Shown in pieces: positions 33,371 through 44,080 of a stretch of DNA of 64,000 bases. This stretch comes from Naasia sp. SYSU D00948 (GTDB lineage Bacteria > Actinomycetota > Actinomycetes > Actinomycetales > Microbacteriaceae). A model generated the notes under the pieces. It worked only from the letters and a program-made list of their open reading frames with translations. It had not been told where the DNA came from and did no database searches. Where the stretch lies: assembly GCF_017916515.1 (NCBI RefSeq), contig NZ_JAFMTA010000001.1:1911127-1975126 (forward strand), read 5' to 3'. How positions within the stretch are numbered: the stretch's first letter is position 1; each line of letters begins with the position of its first letter. The translations under genes were made by a program, and so were the position numbers.

Positions 33371-35230
33371 ATGCCTGCCACTCCGGCGCCCGCAACGCCC
33401 AAGCACGCCACCGAAACCGATGCCCCCGAGATGCTGACCGGGGCCGAGGCCGTCGTCCGGACCCTCGAGCTCCTCGGCGTCACCGACGTCTTCGGCCTGC
33501 CCGGAGGCGCCATCCTGCCGGTCTACGACCCGCTCATGGACACCTCCAAGATCCGGCACATCCTGGTCCGGCACGAGCAGGGCGCCGGGCACGCCGCCGA
33601 GGGCTATGCGACGGCGGGCGCGAAGGTCGGTGTCGCGATCGCGACGTCCGGTCCGGGTGCGACGAACCTCGTCACGGCGATCGCGGACGCGCACATGGAC
33701 TCGGTGCCGCTGCTCGCGATCACCGGTCAGGTGTTCTCGACCCTCATGGGCACGGACGCGTTCCAGGAGGCGGACATCGTCGGCATCACGATGCCGATCA
33801 CGAAGCACAGCTTCCTCGTGAAGGACGCGGCGGAGATCCCCGCGACTCTCGCCGCCGCGTACCACATCGCCTCGACCGGACGCCCCGGCCCGGTCCTCGT
33901 CGACATCACGAAGGACGCGCAGCAGAACACCGCGCCCTTCGTGTGGCCGCCCAAGATCGACCTGCCCGGCTACCGTCCGGTCACCAAGGCGCACGGCAAG
34001 CAGATCGTCGCGGCCGCCCAGCTGATCGCCGAGGCGAAGAAGCCGGTCCTCTACGTCGGCGGCGGCATCATCCGCTCCCAGTCGTCGCGGGAGCTCGTCG
34101 CCCTGGCCGAGGCCACGGGTGCGCCCGTCGTCACGACCCTGATGGCGCGCGGGGCGTTCCCCGACTCGCACCCGCAGCACCTCGGCATGCCGGGCATGCA
34201 CGGGACCGTGCCCGCGGTGCTCGCGCTGCAGGAGGCGGACCTCCTCGTCTCGCTCGGCGCCCGGTTCGACGACCGCGTGACCGGCAAGGCCGCGATGTTC
34301 GCGCCGCGCGCGAAGGTGGTGCACGTCGACATCGACCCCGCCGAGATCTCGAAGATCCGCACCGCGGACGTGCCGATCGTGGGCGACCTCAAGGACGTCC
34401 TCGTCGACCTCCTCGCCGCGTTCCAGGACGCCAAGGGCACCACGCCGCCCGACTACAGCGCCTGGTGGAGCTACCTGGAGGGCCTGCGCAGCGAGTTCCC
34501 GCTCGGCTACACGAGGACGAGCGACGGTCTCCTCTCGCCGCAGCACGTCATCCAGCGCATCGGCGAGCTGTCCGGGCCGGAGTCCGTGTACGCGGCCGGT
34601 GTCGGCCAGCACCAGATGTGGGCGGCGCAGTTCATCAAGTACGAGCGCCCGAACTCGTGGCTCAACTCCGGCGGCGCCGGCACCATGGGCTACGCGGTGC
34701 CCGCCGCGATGGGCGCGAAGGTCGCCGAGCCACAGCGCACCGTGTGGGCGATCGACGGGGACGGCTGCTTCCAGATGACGAACCAGGAGCTCGCAACCTG
34801 CGTCATCAACAACATCCCGATCAAGGTCGCGATCATCAACAACAGCTCGCTGGGCATGGTGCGGCAGTGGCAGACGCTGTTCTACAACGGCCGCTACTCC
34901 AACACCGACCTCAACACGGGCCACCAGACGATGCGCGTGCCCGACTTCGTGAAGCTCGCGGAGGCGTACGGCTGCCTCGGCATCCGGGTCGAGCGCGAGG
35001 ACCAGGTGGATGCCGCGATCGAGCTCGCGCTGGAGACGAACGACCGCCCGGTCGTCATCGACTTCGTCGTGAGCGCCGACGCGATGGTGTGGCCGATGGT
35101 GCCTCAGGGCGTGTCGAACAGCTACATCCAGTACGCGCGCGACCACTCGCCGAGCTGGGACGACGACCTGTCGGAGACCGGCCGCGACGACGAGTCGCCG
35201 CTGCCGACCGTGACCGGAGGCAACGAATGA
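33371..35230 (+). CDS. ilvB: Acetolactate synthase large subunit
   Basis: 619 residues with the three thiamine-enzyme domains: [16 protein letters not shown] and [15 protein letters not shown] (catalytic Glu), the central FAD-type domain, and the ThDP motif [21 protein letters not shown]. It condenses pyruvate with pyruvate or 2-oxobutyrate, the first common step to Val, Leu and Ile. The first ~20 residues are a variable Ala/Pro/Thr extension. Coupled to ilvN by ATGA overlap. Confidence 0.95.
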   Translation: MPATPAPATPKHATETDAPEMLTGAEAVVRTLELLGVTDVFGLPGGAILPVYDPLMDTSKIRHILVRHEQGAGHAAEGYATAGAKVGVAIATSGPGATNLVTAIADAHMDSVPLLAITGQVFSTLMGTDAFQEADIVGITMPITKHSFLVKDAAEIPATLAAAYHIASTGRPGPVLVDITKDAQQNTAPFVWPPKIDLPGYRPVTKAHGKQIVAAAQLIAEAKKPVLYVGGGIIRSQSSRELVALAEATGAPVVTTLMARGAFPDSHPQHLGMPGMHGTVPAVLALQEADLLVSLGARFDDRVTGKAAMFAPRAKVVHVDIDPAEISKIRTADVPIVGDLKDVLVDLLAAFQDAKGTTPPDYSAWWSYLEGLRSEFPLGYTRTSDGLLSPQHVIQRIGELSGPESVYAAGVGQHQMWAAQFIKYERPNSWLNSGGAGTMGYAVPAAMGAKVAEPQRTVWAIDGDGCFQMTNQELATCVINNIPIKVAIINNSSLGMVRQWQTLFYNGRYSNTDLNTGHQTMRVPDFVKLAEAYGCLGIRVEREDQVDAAIELALETNDRPVVIDFVVSADAMVWPMVPQGVSNSYIQYARDHSPSWDDDLSETGRDDESPLPTVTGGNE

Positions 35231-35739
35231 GCCACGTGCTCTCCCTGCTCGTCGAGGACAAGCCGGGTCTGCTCACGCGCGTCGCCGGCCTGTTCGCCCG
35301 CCGCGGCTTCAACATCGAGTCCCTCGCGGTGGGCCCGACCGAGATCTCGGGGCTGTCCCGGATCACGGTCGTCGTCGACGTCGAGGACCTGCCGCTCGAG
35401 CAGGTGACGAAGCAGCTCAACAAGCTGATCAACGTCATCAAGATCGTCGAGCTCGACCCGGGCCAGTCCGTGCAGCGCGAGCACATGCTCATCAAGGTGC
35501 GCGCTGACAACACGACCCGGTCGCAGATCCTCGAGGCGGTCAACCTGTTCCGCGCGAAGGTCGTCGACGTGACCTCGGACGCACTGGTGATCGAGGTGAC
35601 CGGCGACACCGCCAAGACGCAGGCGCTGCTCCGCGTGCTCGAGCCGTACGGGATCCGCGAGCTCGCGCAGTCCGGGCTCCTCGCCATGGGCCGGGGCGCG
35701 AAGAGCATCACGGAGCGCGTCCCCGTCGCCAAGAGCTGA
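35227..35739 (+). CDS. ilvN: Acetolactate synthase small (regulatory) subunit
   Basis: 170 residues. The N-terminal ACT domain ([34 protein letters not shown]) binds valine for feedback inhibition, and the C-terminal domain ([16 protein letters not shown]) activates the large subunit. ATG overlaps the ilvB stop. Confidence 0.95.
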   Translation: MSHVLSLLVEDKPGLLTRVAGLFARRGFNIESLAVGPTEISGLSRITVVVDVEDLPLEQVTKQLNKLINVIKIVELDPGQSVQREHMLIKVRADNTTRSQILEAVNLFRAKVVDVTSDALVIEVTGDTAKTQALLRVLEPYGIRELAQSGLLAMGRGAKSITERVPVAKS

Positions 35740-36864
<1,125 letters not shown>

Positions 36865-36882
36865 CCTCGGTCCCTCGCTGAC

Positions 36883-36940
36883 GGCAACGGCAGCGACGAA
36901 CGGCAACCGCGCACGGCTGCCCTTCGTCGCCCAGGTTGCC
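36883..36940. repeat. Long intergenic palindrome, family A copy 2
   Basis: Arms 36883-36905 and 36918-36940 match at 18 of 23 positions around a 12-nt loop, with the same GCGACGAACGGCA core as 737-794. It lies just after the ilvC stop and may terminate the ilv operon. Confidence 0.7.
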
Positions 36941-37025
36941 GCTCCTCGCGCACGAAGCGGCGTCACCCCTCCCCGGGGTGGCGCCGCTTCTGCGTTTCCC
37001 CGGGTGGGTCGAGGATCATGGGGGC

Positions 37026-37334
37026 GTGGGGGAGAGGGATGCCGCGCCGCCGCGGTCCCGGCTGGTGCGACTCGCGGCCGTCGCGGCGAGTGCCGTCGCG
37101 TACCTCGCGTATGCCGTCGGCTGGGCGGTCGCCGCCCTCCGCACCTCGCACACCCCCGAGGGTGCGCTGCCCGCCGCCCTGTACGCCGCCGGCGAGCTGC
37201 TCGCCGTGGCCTCGGCCCCCGCCTGGTTCGCCGCCTGCCTCCTGCTCCCGCGGACCGCGCGGCAGCGCGCCTCCTGGCTCGCGGTGGGGCTCGTGGTGCT
37301 CGCCCCGCTCCCGCTCCTCGTGGGGGCGACGTGA
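37026..37334 (+). CDS. Small polytopic membrane protein of unknown function
   Basis: 102 residues from a GTG at 37026. Three hydrophobic stretches (about 13-34, 50-68, 78-98) suggest three TM helices. No family is recognised. Overlaps the next small membrane-protein gene by a GTGA, so the two are probably made together. An upstream in-frame ATG at 36936 would lie inside the family A palindrome and is rejected. Confidence 0.55.
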   Translation: MGERDAAPPRSRLVRLAAVAASAVAYLAYAVGWAVAALRTSHTPEGALPAALYAAGELLAVASAPAWFAACLLLPRTARQRASWLAVGLVVLAPLPLLVGAT

Positions 37335-37678
37335 CGGGCCGCTCCGACGCGCTCCGGAGGCCCCGTGCCCGCCGCCGCCCCAGCGTTCCCACGGTCGCCG
37401 TCGCCCTGGCCTTCGCGGTCCTCTACGCGTGGGACCTCGTCGAGGCGGTCGCCGCACTCGCGGCTCTCCTCGACTTCGCCGCGGCCGCCGGCCATCCGCT
37501 CAACTCCTACGCGTGGCTCGTGCTCGGCGCCGGCATCGCGGTGCCGCCGATCGCCTACGCGACCGCGCTCCTCGTCGGACGCGGGCGCGGACCCCTGCTG
37601 CTCGCCGCGGTGCTCGCCGTCGGTCTCGCGGCCTCCGCGGCGGTCGGCCTGACCATCGAGGCACTGCTGCGCGCCTGA
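37331..37678 (+). CDS. Small polytopic membrane protein of unknown function
   Basis: 115 residues with a basic N-terminus (residues 5-18, RSDALRRPRARRRP) and three hydrophobic helices (about 20-45, 57-80, 88-112). GTG start overlaps the previous stop. No known family; possibly a partner of the preceding protein. Confidence 0.55.
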   Translation: MTGRSDALRRPRARRRPSVPTVAVALAFAVLYAWDLVEAVAALAALLDFAAAAGHPLNSYAWLVLGAGIAVPPIAYATALLVGRGRGPLLLAAVLAVGLAASAAVGLTIEALLRA

Positions 37679-37691
37679 CGAGGCCACGCCG

Positions 37692-37734
37692 CGATCACCG
37701 GGACGTTGCCTCCCGTGACGTCCCGCGACGATCG
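37692..37734. terminator. Probable terminator hairpin
   Basis: GGGACGT (37700-37706) pairs with ACGTCCC (37718-37724); the dyad extends outward to CGATC/GATCG at the ends. It follows the small membrane-protein pair. Confidence 0.5.
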
Positions 37735-37771
37735 ATGACGGCCCCGCTTCCGGCCCCGTACGCCCCCTCGT

Positions 37772-37777
37772 TAGCGT
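37772..37777 (+). promoter_or_regulatory. Leaderless -10 box of the OsmC-family gene
   Basis: TAGCGT ends 7 nt before the ATG at 37785; no ribosome site. Confidence 0.55.
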
Positions 37778-37784
37778 CCCGGGC

Positions 37785-38327
37785 ATGACACTCCTCGACG
37801 CCACTTCCTCCACCGATCTCGCCACCGAGCGCGCGGAGCGCCTGACCACTGCAGGGCAGGCCTGGTCCGAGCGCATCGCCGCCGACGCCGCCAACGCGCT
37901 GCTCACCTACCGCGTCCGCGGCACCGGCGAGGGCTCGGTCGCCACGCGCATCACCGCCGGCAAGCACGAGTGGGTCGTCGACGAGCCGGCCGCGCTCGCC
38001 GGCGACGACGCCGCGCCGAGCCCCGTCGAGTACGCCCTAGGCGCCCTGAGCTCCTGCCAGGTCGTCGTCTACCGCCTCTACGCGCAGGCCCTCGGCATCC
38101 GCCTCGACGAGGTGAAGGTGGACGTCGAGGGGGACCTGGATGCGCGGGGCCTGTTCGGCATCGACGCGTCGGTGCGCCCCGGCTTCCGCGACATCCGCAT
38201 CACCATCACCCTGGAGGGCCCGGAGCCGCGCGAGCGCTACGAGGAGCTCCGCGCCGCGGTCGACGCGGCGTGCCCCGTCCTCGACCTGTTCGCGAACGCG
38301 ACGCCGGTGTCCGCCCGCATCGCCTGA
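37785..38327 (+). CDS. OsmC/Ohr-family protein
   Basis: 180 residues of the OsmC fold. SPVEYALGALSSCQVVVYRLYA contains the first redox Cys on the central helix, and AACPVLDLFAN the second, as in thiol peroxidases reducing organic hydroperoxides. The N-terminal ~35 residues are a variable extension. The start is leaderless. It stands alone between the small membrane genes and pta. Confidence 0.85.
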   Translation: MTLLDATSSTDLATERAERLTTAGQAWSERIAADAANALLTYRVRGTGEGSVATRITAGKHEWVVDEPAALAGDDAAPSPVEYALGALSSCQVVVYRLYAQALGIRLDEVKVDVEGDLDARGLFGIDASVRPGFRDIRITITLEGPEPRERYEELRAAVDAACPVLDLFANATPVSARIA

Positions 38328-38456
38328 TCCTCATCCCGACCGGCGCCGCCGGCGGCGACGGCGGCCCCCACGGTCGCCGGACGCCGCCGGCGTCGCCGTT
38401 CCCGAGTCGCCGTCGAGCGGTCGGCGCAACCCCGAGGCTCCGTCGGACGGGGTCCA

Positions 38457-38462
38457 TAGAAT
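38457..38462 (+). promoter_or_regulatory. pta leaderless -10 box
   Basis: TAGAAT ends 7 nt before the GTG at 38470; the strongest -10 of the leaderless set. Confidence 0.6.
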
Positions 38463-38469
38463 CAGGCGC

Positions 38470-40593
38470 GTGCCTCTGGAGACGAAGAGCGTCTATGTCG
38501 CGTCCGCGGAGGGTGACACCGGGAAGTCGACGGTGGCACTCGGCCTCCTGGACACCCTCCTCCGAGAGGTCGACCGGGTGGGGGTGTTCCGGCCCGTCGC
38601 CCGCTCGGTGAGCGAGCGCGACTACGTGCTCGAGATGCTCCTCGAGCACGACGGCGTCGACCTCGACTACGACGAGTGCATCGGCGTCAGCTACGACGAC
38701 GTGCACGCGGATCCGGAGGCCGCGCTCGCCCGCATCCTCGAGCGCTACAAGGCGGTCGAGCAGCAGTGCTCCGCCGTCGTCATCCTCGGCTCCGACTACA
38801 CGGACGTCGGCACCCCGACCGAGCTCGCCTTCAACGCCCGGGTCGCCGCGAACCTCGGCGCCCCGGTCGTGCTCGTCATCGGCGGCCGCAGCGCCCGCGA
38901 CGGGAACCGCTTCGGGGGCGGTCCGGCCCGCACCGCGGACGAGATCGCGCAGGTCGCGGAGCTCGCGGTCGGGGAGCTGAAGAGCGAGCACGCGACCCTC
39001 CTCGCCGTCGTCGCCAACCGGGTCGACCCGGCCATCCTGTCCGCCGTGCGGTTCACGGTCGGACTGACGCTGCACGACGAGTCGGTGCCCGTATGGGCGA
39101 TCCCCGAGGACCGCCTGCTCGTCGCCCCCACGATGCAGAACCTCGTGGCCGCGACCAGCGCGACCCTCGTGAAGGGCGACCCGCAGATGCTGCAGCGCCC
39201 GGTCTTCGGGGTCGTCGTCGCCGGCATGTCGATGGTGAACGTGCTGCCCCGCCTCACCGAGGGCGCCGTCGTCATCGTGCCCGGCGACCGCACCGAGGTG
39301 CTCGTGGCGGCGCTGATGGCGCAGGCGTCCGGCACCTTCCCGACCCTCGCGGGCATCATCCTCAACGGCGGCTTCGAGCTGCCCGACTCGATCGAGCGCC
39401 TCATCGAGGGCGTCGATCTGACCCTGCCCATCGTGGCGACCCACCTCGACACGTTCCAGACGACCGTGCGCGTGACCGCGAGCCGGGGACGGCTCGCGGC
39501 GGAGTCGCGCGTCAAATACGACCAGGCGCTCGCGCTGTTCGAGCAGTCGGTCGACCGGGCGGCGCTCCTCGAGCTCCTCGCCGTCCCGCACACCGGCGTC
39601 GTGACGCCCCTGATGTTCGGGCACCAGCTGCTCGAGCAGGCCCGCGCCGCCGACGCCCACATCGTTCTGCCCGAGGGCGAGGAGGACCGCATCCTGCTCG
39701 CCGCGGACCGGCTGCTGCGCCGCAACGTCGCCCGGCTCACGCTGCTCGGGGACGAGACGGCCATCCGCAGCCGGGCGGCCGCGCTCGGGGCGGACATCGC
39801 GGAGGCCCGGATCATCGATCCACTGGGCCCCGAGCTGCGGGACCGCTTCGCGGCCGAGTACGCCCGCATCCGCGCGCACAAGGGCGTCACCCTCGACCAG
39901 GCGCGGGACGTCGTGGTCGACGTCTCCTACTTCGGCACGATGATGGTCCACCTGGGTCTCGCCGACGGGATGGTGTCGGGCGCCGTGCACACGACGGCGC
40001 ACACGATCCGGCCCTCGTTCGAGATCATCAAGACCAAGCCGGGCGTCTCGGTCGTCTCCAGCGTCTTCCTCATGGCGCTCGCCGATCGAGTGCTGGTCTA
40101 CGGCGACTGCGCGGTGATCCCCGACCCGACGAGCGAGCAGCTCGCCGACATCGCGCTGTCCTCGTCCGAGACCGCGGCGCAGTTCGGCATCCAGCCCCGC
40201 GTCGCGATGCTGTCCTACTCGACGGGCGAGTCGGGGGCCGGCGAGGACGTGGAGAAGGTGCGGAAGGCGACCGAGCTCGTGCGCTCCCGGCGACCCGACC
40301 TGCCCGTCGAGGGCCCCATCCAGTACGACGCCGCCGCGGACGTCGCCGTGGCCCGCACGAAGCTGCCCGGGTCCTCCGTCGCCGGCTACGCGACGGTGTT
40401 CATCTTCCCGGACCTCAACACCGGCAACAACACGTACAAGGCGGTGCAGAGGAGCGCCGGAGCGGTCGCGATCGGGCCGGTCCTGCAGGGCCTCAACAAG
40501 CCGGTGAACGACCTGTCCCGGGGAGCGCTCGTGCAGGACATCGTCAACACCGTCGCCATCACCGCGATCCAGGCCGGACGGGGCCGCGCGTGA
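38470..40593 (+). CDS. pta: Phosphate acetyltransferase (long form)
   Basis: 707 residues. An N-terminal P-loop-like BioD-type domain (SAEGDTGKSTVALGLLDTLL), a DRTGG regulatory domain (about 215-330) and a C-terminal PTA_PTB catalytic domain (from ~385: VLPEGEEDRILLAADRLL, TAHTIRPSFEIIKT, SSVFLMAL, GPVLQGLNKPVNDLSRGA). It interconverts acetyl-CoA and acetyl phosphate. The frame is open further upstream to 38140, but that overlaps the OsmC gene. Coupled to ackA by GTGA overlap. Confidence 0.95.
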   Translation: MPLETKSVYVASAEGDTGKSTVALGLLDTLLREVDRVGVFRPVARSVSERDYVLEMLLEHDGVDLDYDECIGVSYDDVHADPEAALARILERYKAVEQQCSAVVILGSDYTDVGTPTELAFNARVAANLGAPVVLVIGGRSARDGNRFGGGPARTADEIAQVAELAVGELKSEHATLLAVVANRVDPAILSAVRFTVGLTLHDESVPVWAIPEDRLLVAPTMQNLVAATSATLVKGDPQMLQRPVFGVVVAGMSMVNVLPRLTEGAVVIVPGDRTEVLVAALMAQASGTFPTLAGIILNGGFELPDSIERLIEGVDLTLPIVATHLDTFQTTVRVTASRGRLAAESRVKYDQALALFEQSVDRAALLELLAVPHTGVVTPLMFGHQLLEQARAADAHIVLPEGEEDRILLAADRLLRRNVARLTLLGDETAIRSRAAALGADIAEARIIDPLGPELRDRFAAEYARIRAHKGVTLDQARDVVVDVSYFGTMMVHLGLADGMVSGAVHTTAHTIRPSFEIIKTKPGVSVVSSVFLMALADRVLVYGDCAVIPDPTSEQLADIALSSSETAAQFGIQPRVAMLSYSTGESGAGEDVEKVRKATELVRSRRPDLPVEGPIQYDAAADVAVARTKLPGSSVAGYATVFIFPDLNTGNNTYKAVQRSAGAVAIGPVLQGLNKPVNDLSRGALVQDIVNTVAITAIQAGRGRA

Positions 40594-41780
40594 CCGCGAT
40601 CCTCGTCGTCAACAGCGGCTCCTCCTCGCTCAAGTACCAGCTCATCGAGACCGAGAGCGAGCGGATGCTCGCGAAGGGCCTCATCGAGCGGATCGGGCAG
40701 GAGCGCGGCGTCAGCACCCACGCCACCCCGGAGGGGGAGTGGTCGGCCGAGCCCAGCACACCGGACCACGAGGCCGCCTTCCGGGCGATGATCGACGCGT
40801 TCGAGGAGCACGGGCCGTCCGGCATCGGCGGTCTCGTGAGCGCGGTCGGCCACCGGGTCGTGCACGGCGGCGCGCGGTTCTTCGAGCCCACGGTCGTCAC
40901 CCCGCAGGTCGAGAAGGACATCGACGAGCTCGCCGAGTACGCCCCGCTCCACAACCCCGCGAACCTGGCCGGCATCCGCGCCGCCCAGGCCGCGTTCCCG
41001 GACGTTCCCCATGTCGCGATCTTCGACACCGCGTTCCACCAGACGATGCCGCCCGCGGCGTACACGTACGCGATCGACGCGGACGTCGCCGAGCAGTACC
41101 GCATCCGCCGGTACGGGTTTCACGGCACATCCCACAAGTACGTGTCGGAGAAGGCCGCAGCGTTCCTCGGGGTGCCGCTCGAGGAGTCCCGGCTCATCGT
41201 GCTCCACCTCGGCAACGGGGCGTCGGCGTGCGCGGTCGACGGCGGGCGCTCCGTCGAGACCTCGATGGGGTTCACACCCCTGCAGGGGCTCGTCATGGGC
41301 ACGCGGTCCGGTGACCTGGACCCCGCCGTCGTCTTCCAGCTCGCGCGGTTCGGCGGGCTCTCCCTCGACGAGCTCGACAACCTGCTCAACAAGCGCAGCG
41401 GGATGCTCGGCCTCGCCGGGTCCTCCGACCTGCGGGACGTCGGCCGCAAGGCCGACGAGGGGGATGAGAGGGCCCGGGTCGCGCTCGACGTGTACTGCCA
41501 CCGGATCAAGCACTACGTCGGCGCCTACCTGGCCGTCCTCGGCGGCGCGGATGCCGTGGTGTTCACGGCCGGCGTCGGCGAGAACGCTCCCGGCATCCGC
41601 GCGCAGTCCCTCTCCGGTCTCGAGGGACTCGGCATCGCGGTCGACGCCGCGCGGAACCGGTCGGGCGAGCGGGGCGAGCGCCGCATCTCGCCCGACGGGT
41701 CCCCGGTCGCGGTCCTCGTGATCCCGACCAACGAGGAGGTCGAGATCGCGCGGCAGACCGCCGCTGTCGTGTCCGCCTGA
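40590..41780 (+). CDS. ackA: Acetate kinase
   Basis: 396 residues of the acetokinase family: VNSGSSSLKYQL, HRVVHGG, FDTAFHQTMPPAAYTY, YGFHGTSHKYV, LHLGNGASACAV and FTAGVGENAPGIR. It makes acetate and ATP from acetyl phosphate. GTG start overlaps the pta stop. Confidence 0.96.
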   Translation: MTAILVVNSGSSSLKYQLIETESERMLAKGLIERIGQERGVSTHATPEGEWSAEPSTPDHEAAFRAMIDAFEEHGPSGIGGLVSAVGHRVVHGGARFFEPTVVTPQVEKDIDELAEYAPLHNPANLAGIRAAQAAFPDVPHVAIFDTAFHQTMPPAAYTYAIDADVAEQYRIRRYGFHGTSHKYVSEKAAAFLGVPLEESRLIVLHLGNGASACAVDGGRSVETSMGFTPLQGLVMGTRSGDLDPAVVFQLARFGGLSLDELDNLLNKRSGMLGLAGSSDLRDVGRKADEGDERARVALDVYCHRIKHYVGAYLAVLGGADAVVFTAGVGENAPGIRAQSLSGLEGLGIAVDAARNRSGERGERRISPDGSPVAVLVIPTNEEVEIARQTAAVVSA

Positions 41781-42094
41781 CGCGCCCTTCCTCAGCGGGA
41801 CTCGCGCCGGAGCCGCGACGCTGTCAGTGCTCCGCCCGGTCCGCCGGCTCCGGCAGCGCCTCCGTGTCCGCCGAGCGCGAGTCAAGGTCTCCTTCGCCCG
41901 AAGGCCGGCGAGCCGGGACGACCGTCCGTAGTGGCGACCCGCCGAAGAGAAGTACTCCCCTTGGTGTCATCGAGCGTAACCGTCGAGCGCCTGAGGCTGC
42001 GCTCCGACGGTGCTGGGGGAAGGCTGTGACGACCCCCTCGATGCCGCCTCGCTAGGATCGTCCTGTTTGTGCCCAGCGCCTGGAGGGTGTCCCT
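41781..42094 (+). promoter_or_regulatory. ackA-serA intergenic region with serA promoter
   Basis: 314 bp without a gene on either strand that I can support. A GCCGGAGCC / GGCTCCGGC hairpin (about 41812-41854) may terminate ackA. TAGGAT (42053-42058) is the probable serA -10. GTG at 42069 opens a nine-codon ORF (VPSAWRVSL) whose TGA overlaps the serA GTG. No T-box or riboswitch is recognised. Confidence 0.5.
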
Positions 42095-43690
42095 GTGACC
42101 AAGCCGATCGTCCTGATCGCCGAAGAGCTCTCGCCCGCCACCGTCGACGCCCTCGGGCCGGACTTCGACATCCGGAACGTGGACGGCACCGACCGGCCGG
42201 CTCTGCTCGCGGCCCTCGCCGACGCCAGCGCGGTCCTCGTCCGCTCGGCGACGAGGATCGACCAGGAGGCGATCGCCGCCGCGCCCAGCCTCAAGGTCGT
42301 CGCGCGCGCCGGTGTGGGCCTCGACAACGTCGACATCCCCGCCGCAACCGCCGCGGGCGTCATGGTGGTCAACGCGCCGACCTCGAACGTCGTCTCGGCC
42401 GCCGAGCTCGCGATCGGGCACCTCCTCGCCGTCGCCCGCCACATCCCGGACGCCAACGCGTCCCTCAAGGCGGGGGAGTGGAAGCGCAGCCGCTACACGG
42501 GCGTCGAGCTCTACGAGAAGACCATCGGGATCGTGGGCCTCGGCCGCATCGGCACGCTCGTCGCCCAGCGACTCGCGGGCTTCGGCGCGACGCTCGTGGC
42601 GTACGACCCGTACGTGACGCCCACGCGCGCGCAGCAGCTCGGCGTCCAGATGCTCCCGCTCGACGAGCTCGTCGCTACGAGCGACTTCATCACGATCCAC
42701 ATCCCGAAGACCCCCGAGACCACCGGCCTCATCGACGCCGAGATGTTCGCGAAGGCGAAGCCCGAGCTGCGGATCGTCAACGCGAGCCGCGGCGGCATCA
42801 TCGACGAGGACGCGCTCTACGAGGCGCTCGCGGCCAAGCGGATCGCCGGCGCCGGCATCGACGTGTTCGTGAAGGAGCCGCCGACCGGGTCGCCGCTGCT
42901 CGGGCTCGACAACATCGTCGTCACGCCGCATCTCGGCGCGTCGACGGACGAGGCCCAGGAGAAGGCGGGCATCTCCGTCGCGAAGTCGGTCCGCCTCGCC
43001 CTCTCCGGCGAGCTGGTGCCGGACGCCGTCAACGTCGCGGGCGGCGTCATCGACCCGTACGTCCGCCCCGGCATCCCGCTGATCGAGAAGCTCGGCCAGA
43101 TCTTCTCGGGTCTCGCGGACGGTGCACTCACGAGCGTGGACATCGAGGTGCGCGGTGAGCTCGTCAACTACGACGTGAGCGTCCTCAAGCTGGCCGCCCT
43201 CAAGGGGATCTTCGCGGGCGTCGTGAGCGAGAACGTCTCCTACGTCAACGCCCCGCTTCTCGCCGAGCAGCGCGGGGTCCAGGTCCGTCTGCTCACCGAC
43301 TCCGTCTCGGAGGAGTACCGGAACGTGCTGACCATCCGCGGCTCGATCGCCGACGGGACGCAGGTCTCGGTGTCCGGGACCCTCACCGGGACGAAGCAGA
43401 TCGAGAAGATCGTCGAGATCAACGGGTACGACGTCGAGGTGCCCATCGCGGACCACCACGTCGTCTTCACCTACGACGACCGCCCCGGCATCGTCGCCGT
43501 CTACGGGCAGAAGTTCGGCGAGGCCGGCATCAACATCGCCGGGATGCAGATCGCGCGCCGGGGCCGCGGCGGGAAGGCGCTGAGCGTCCTCACCATCGAC
43601 GGCTCCGCTCCCGACGACCTCCTGGAGGAGATCCGCTCGGCGATCGACGCGGACCTGCTCCGCGAGATCGACGTCGTCGAGCTCGCCTGA
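42095..43690 (+). CDS. serA: D-3-phosphoglycerate dehydrogenase
   Basis: 531 residues, the long actinobacterial form. Substrate and NAD domains (VARAGVGLDNVDIPAAT, GIVGLGRIGTLVAQR, NASRGGIIDEDAL, VTPHLGAST with the catalytic His) are followed by an allosteric substrate-binding domain (~330-450) and a C-terminal ACT domain (FTYDDRPGIVAVYGQKFGEA) for serine inhibition. GTG start with GGAGGG upstream. Confidence 0.95.
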   Translation: MTKPIVLIAEELSPATVDALGPDFDIRNVDGTDRPALLAALADASAVLVRSATRIDQEAIAAAPSLKVVARAGVGLDNVDIPAATAAGVMVVNAPTSNVVSAAELAIGHLLAVARHIPDANASLKAGEWKRSRYTGVELYEKTIGIVGLGRIGTLVAQRLAGFGATLVAYDPYVTPTRAQQLGVQMLPLDELVATSDFITIHIPKTPETTGLIDAEMFAKAKPELRIVNASRGGIIDEDALYEALAAKRIAGAGIDVFVKEPPTGSPLLGLDNIVVTPHLGASTDEAQEKAGISVAKSVRLALSGELVPDAVNVAGGVIDPYVRPGIPLIEKLGQIFSGLADGALTSVDIEVRGELVNYDVSVLKLAALKGIFAGVVSENVSYVNAPLLAEQRGVQVRLLTDSVSEEYRNVLTIRGSIADGTQVSVSGTLTGTKQIEKIVEINGYDVEVPIADHHVVFTYDDRPGIVAVYGQKFGEAGINIAGMQIARRGRGGKALSVLTIDGSAPDDLLEEIRSAIDADLLREIDVVELA

Positions 43691-43734
43691 CGCTCAGATC
43701 GCCGCCGTAGCGAAGGAGCTCCGGGTGCGCGGAC

Positions 43735-43983
43735 CTACAGGCGGTCGTCGCGGATGTCGCGCCGCACGCTCTCACCCGTCGCCGGGTCGACGATGCTGCG
43801 GCTCTCGGACACCGACCGGCGCTTCCGGCTGAGCAGCACGATGCCGAGGATGATGCCGACCGCTCCCGCGACCATGAGGATGTAGCCCACGACCGTGAGG
43901 TCGATCCCCGGAACCTCGACATTGACCGCGAAGGCCAGGATCGCGCCGACCGCGAGTAGGAAGATGCCTGCTCCGAGACTCAT
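43735..43983 (-). CDS. DUF6458-like small membrane protein
   Basis: 82 residues with two hydrophobic helices (about 3-20 and 27-50) and a charged tail (RKRRSVSESRS). It resembles the DUF6458 family of actinobacterial two-TM proteins of unknown role. ATG 43983 has a GGAGGA ribosome site; an in-frame ATG ten codons upstream lacks one. Convergent with serA and divergent from leuB. Confidence 0.75.
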   Translation of the reverse strand: MSLGAGIFLLAVGAILAFAVNVEVPGIDLTVVGYILMVAGAVGIILGIVLLSRKRRSVSESRSIVDPATGESVRRDIRDDRL

Positions 43984-44080
43984 TCGCCGTCCTCCGCTTC
44001 GAGGGTTCGTCACTCGAAGGCCATCCTTCCACGGGCGCTAGTGTGAAGGCACCCCCGCCGCCTTCTCGTTCCGGAGTGTC

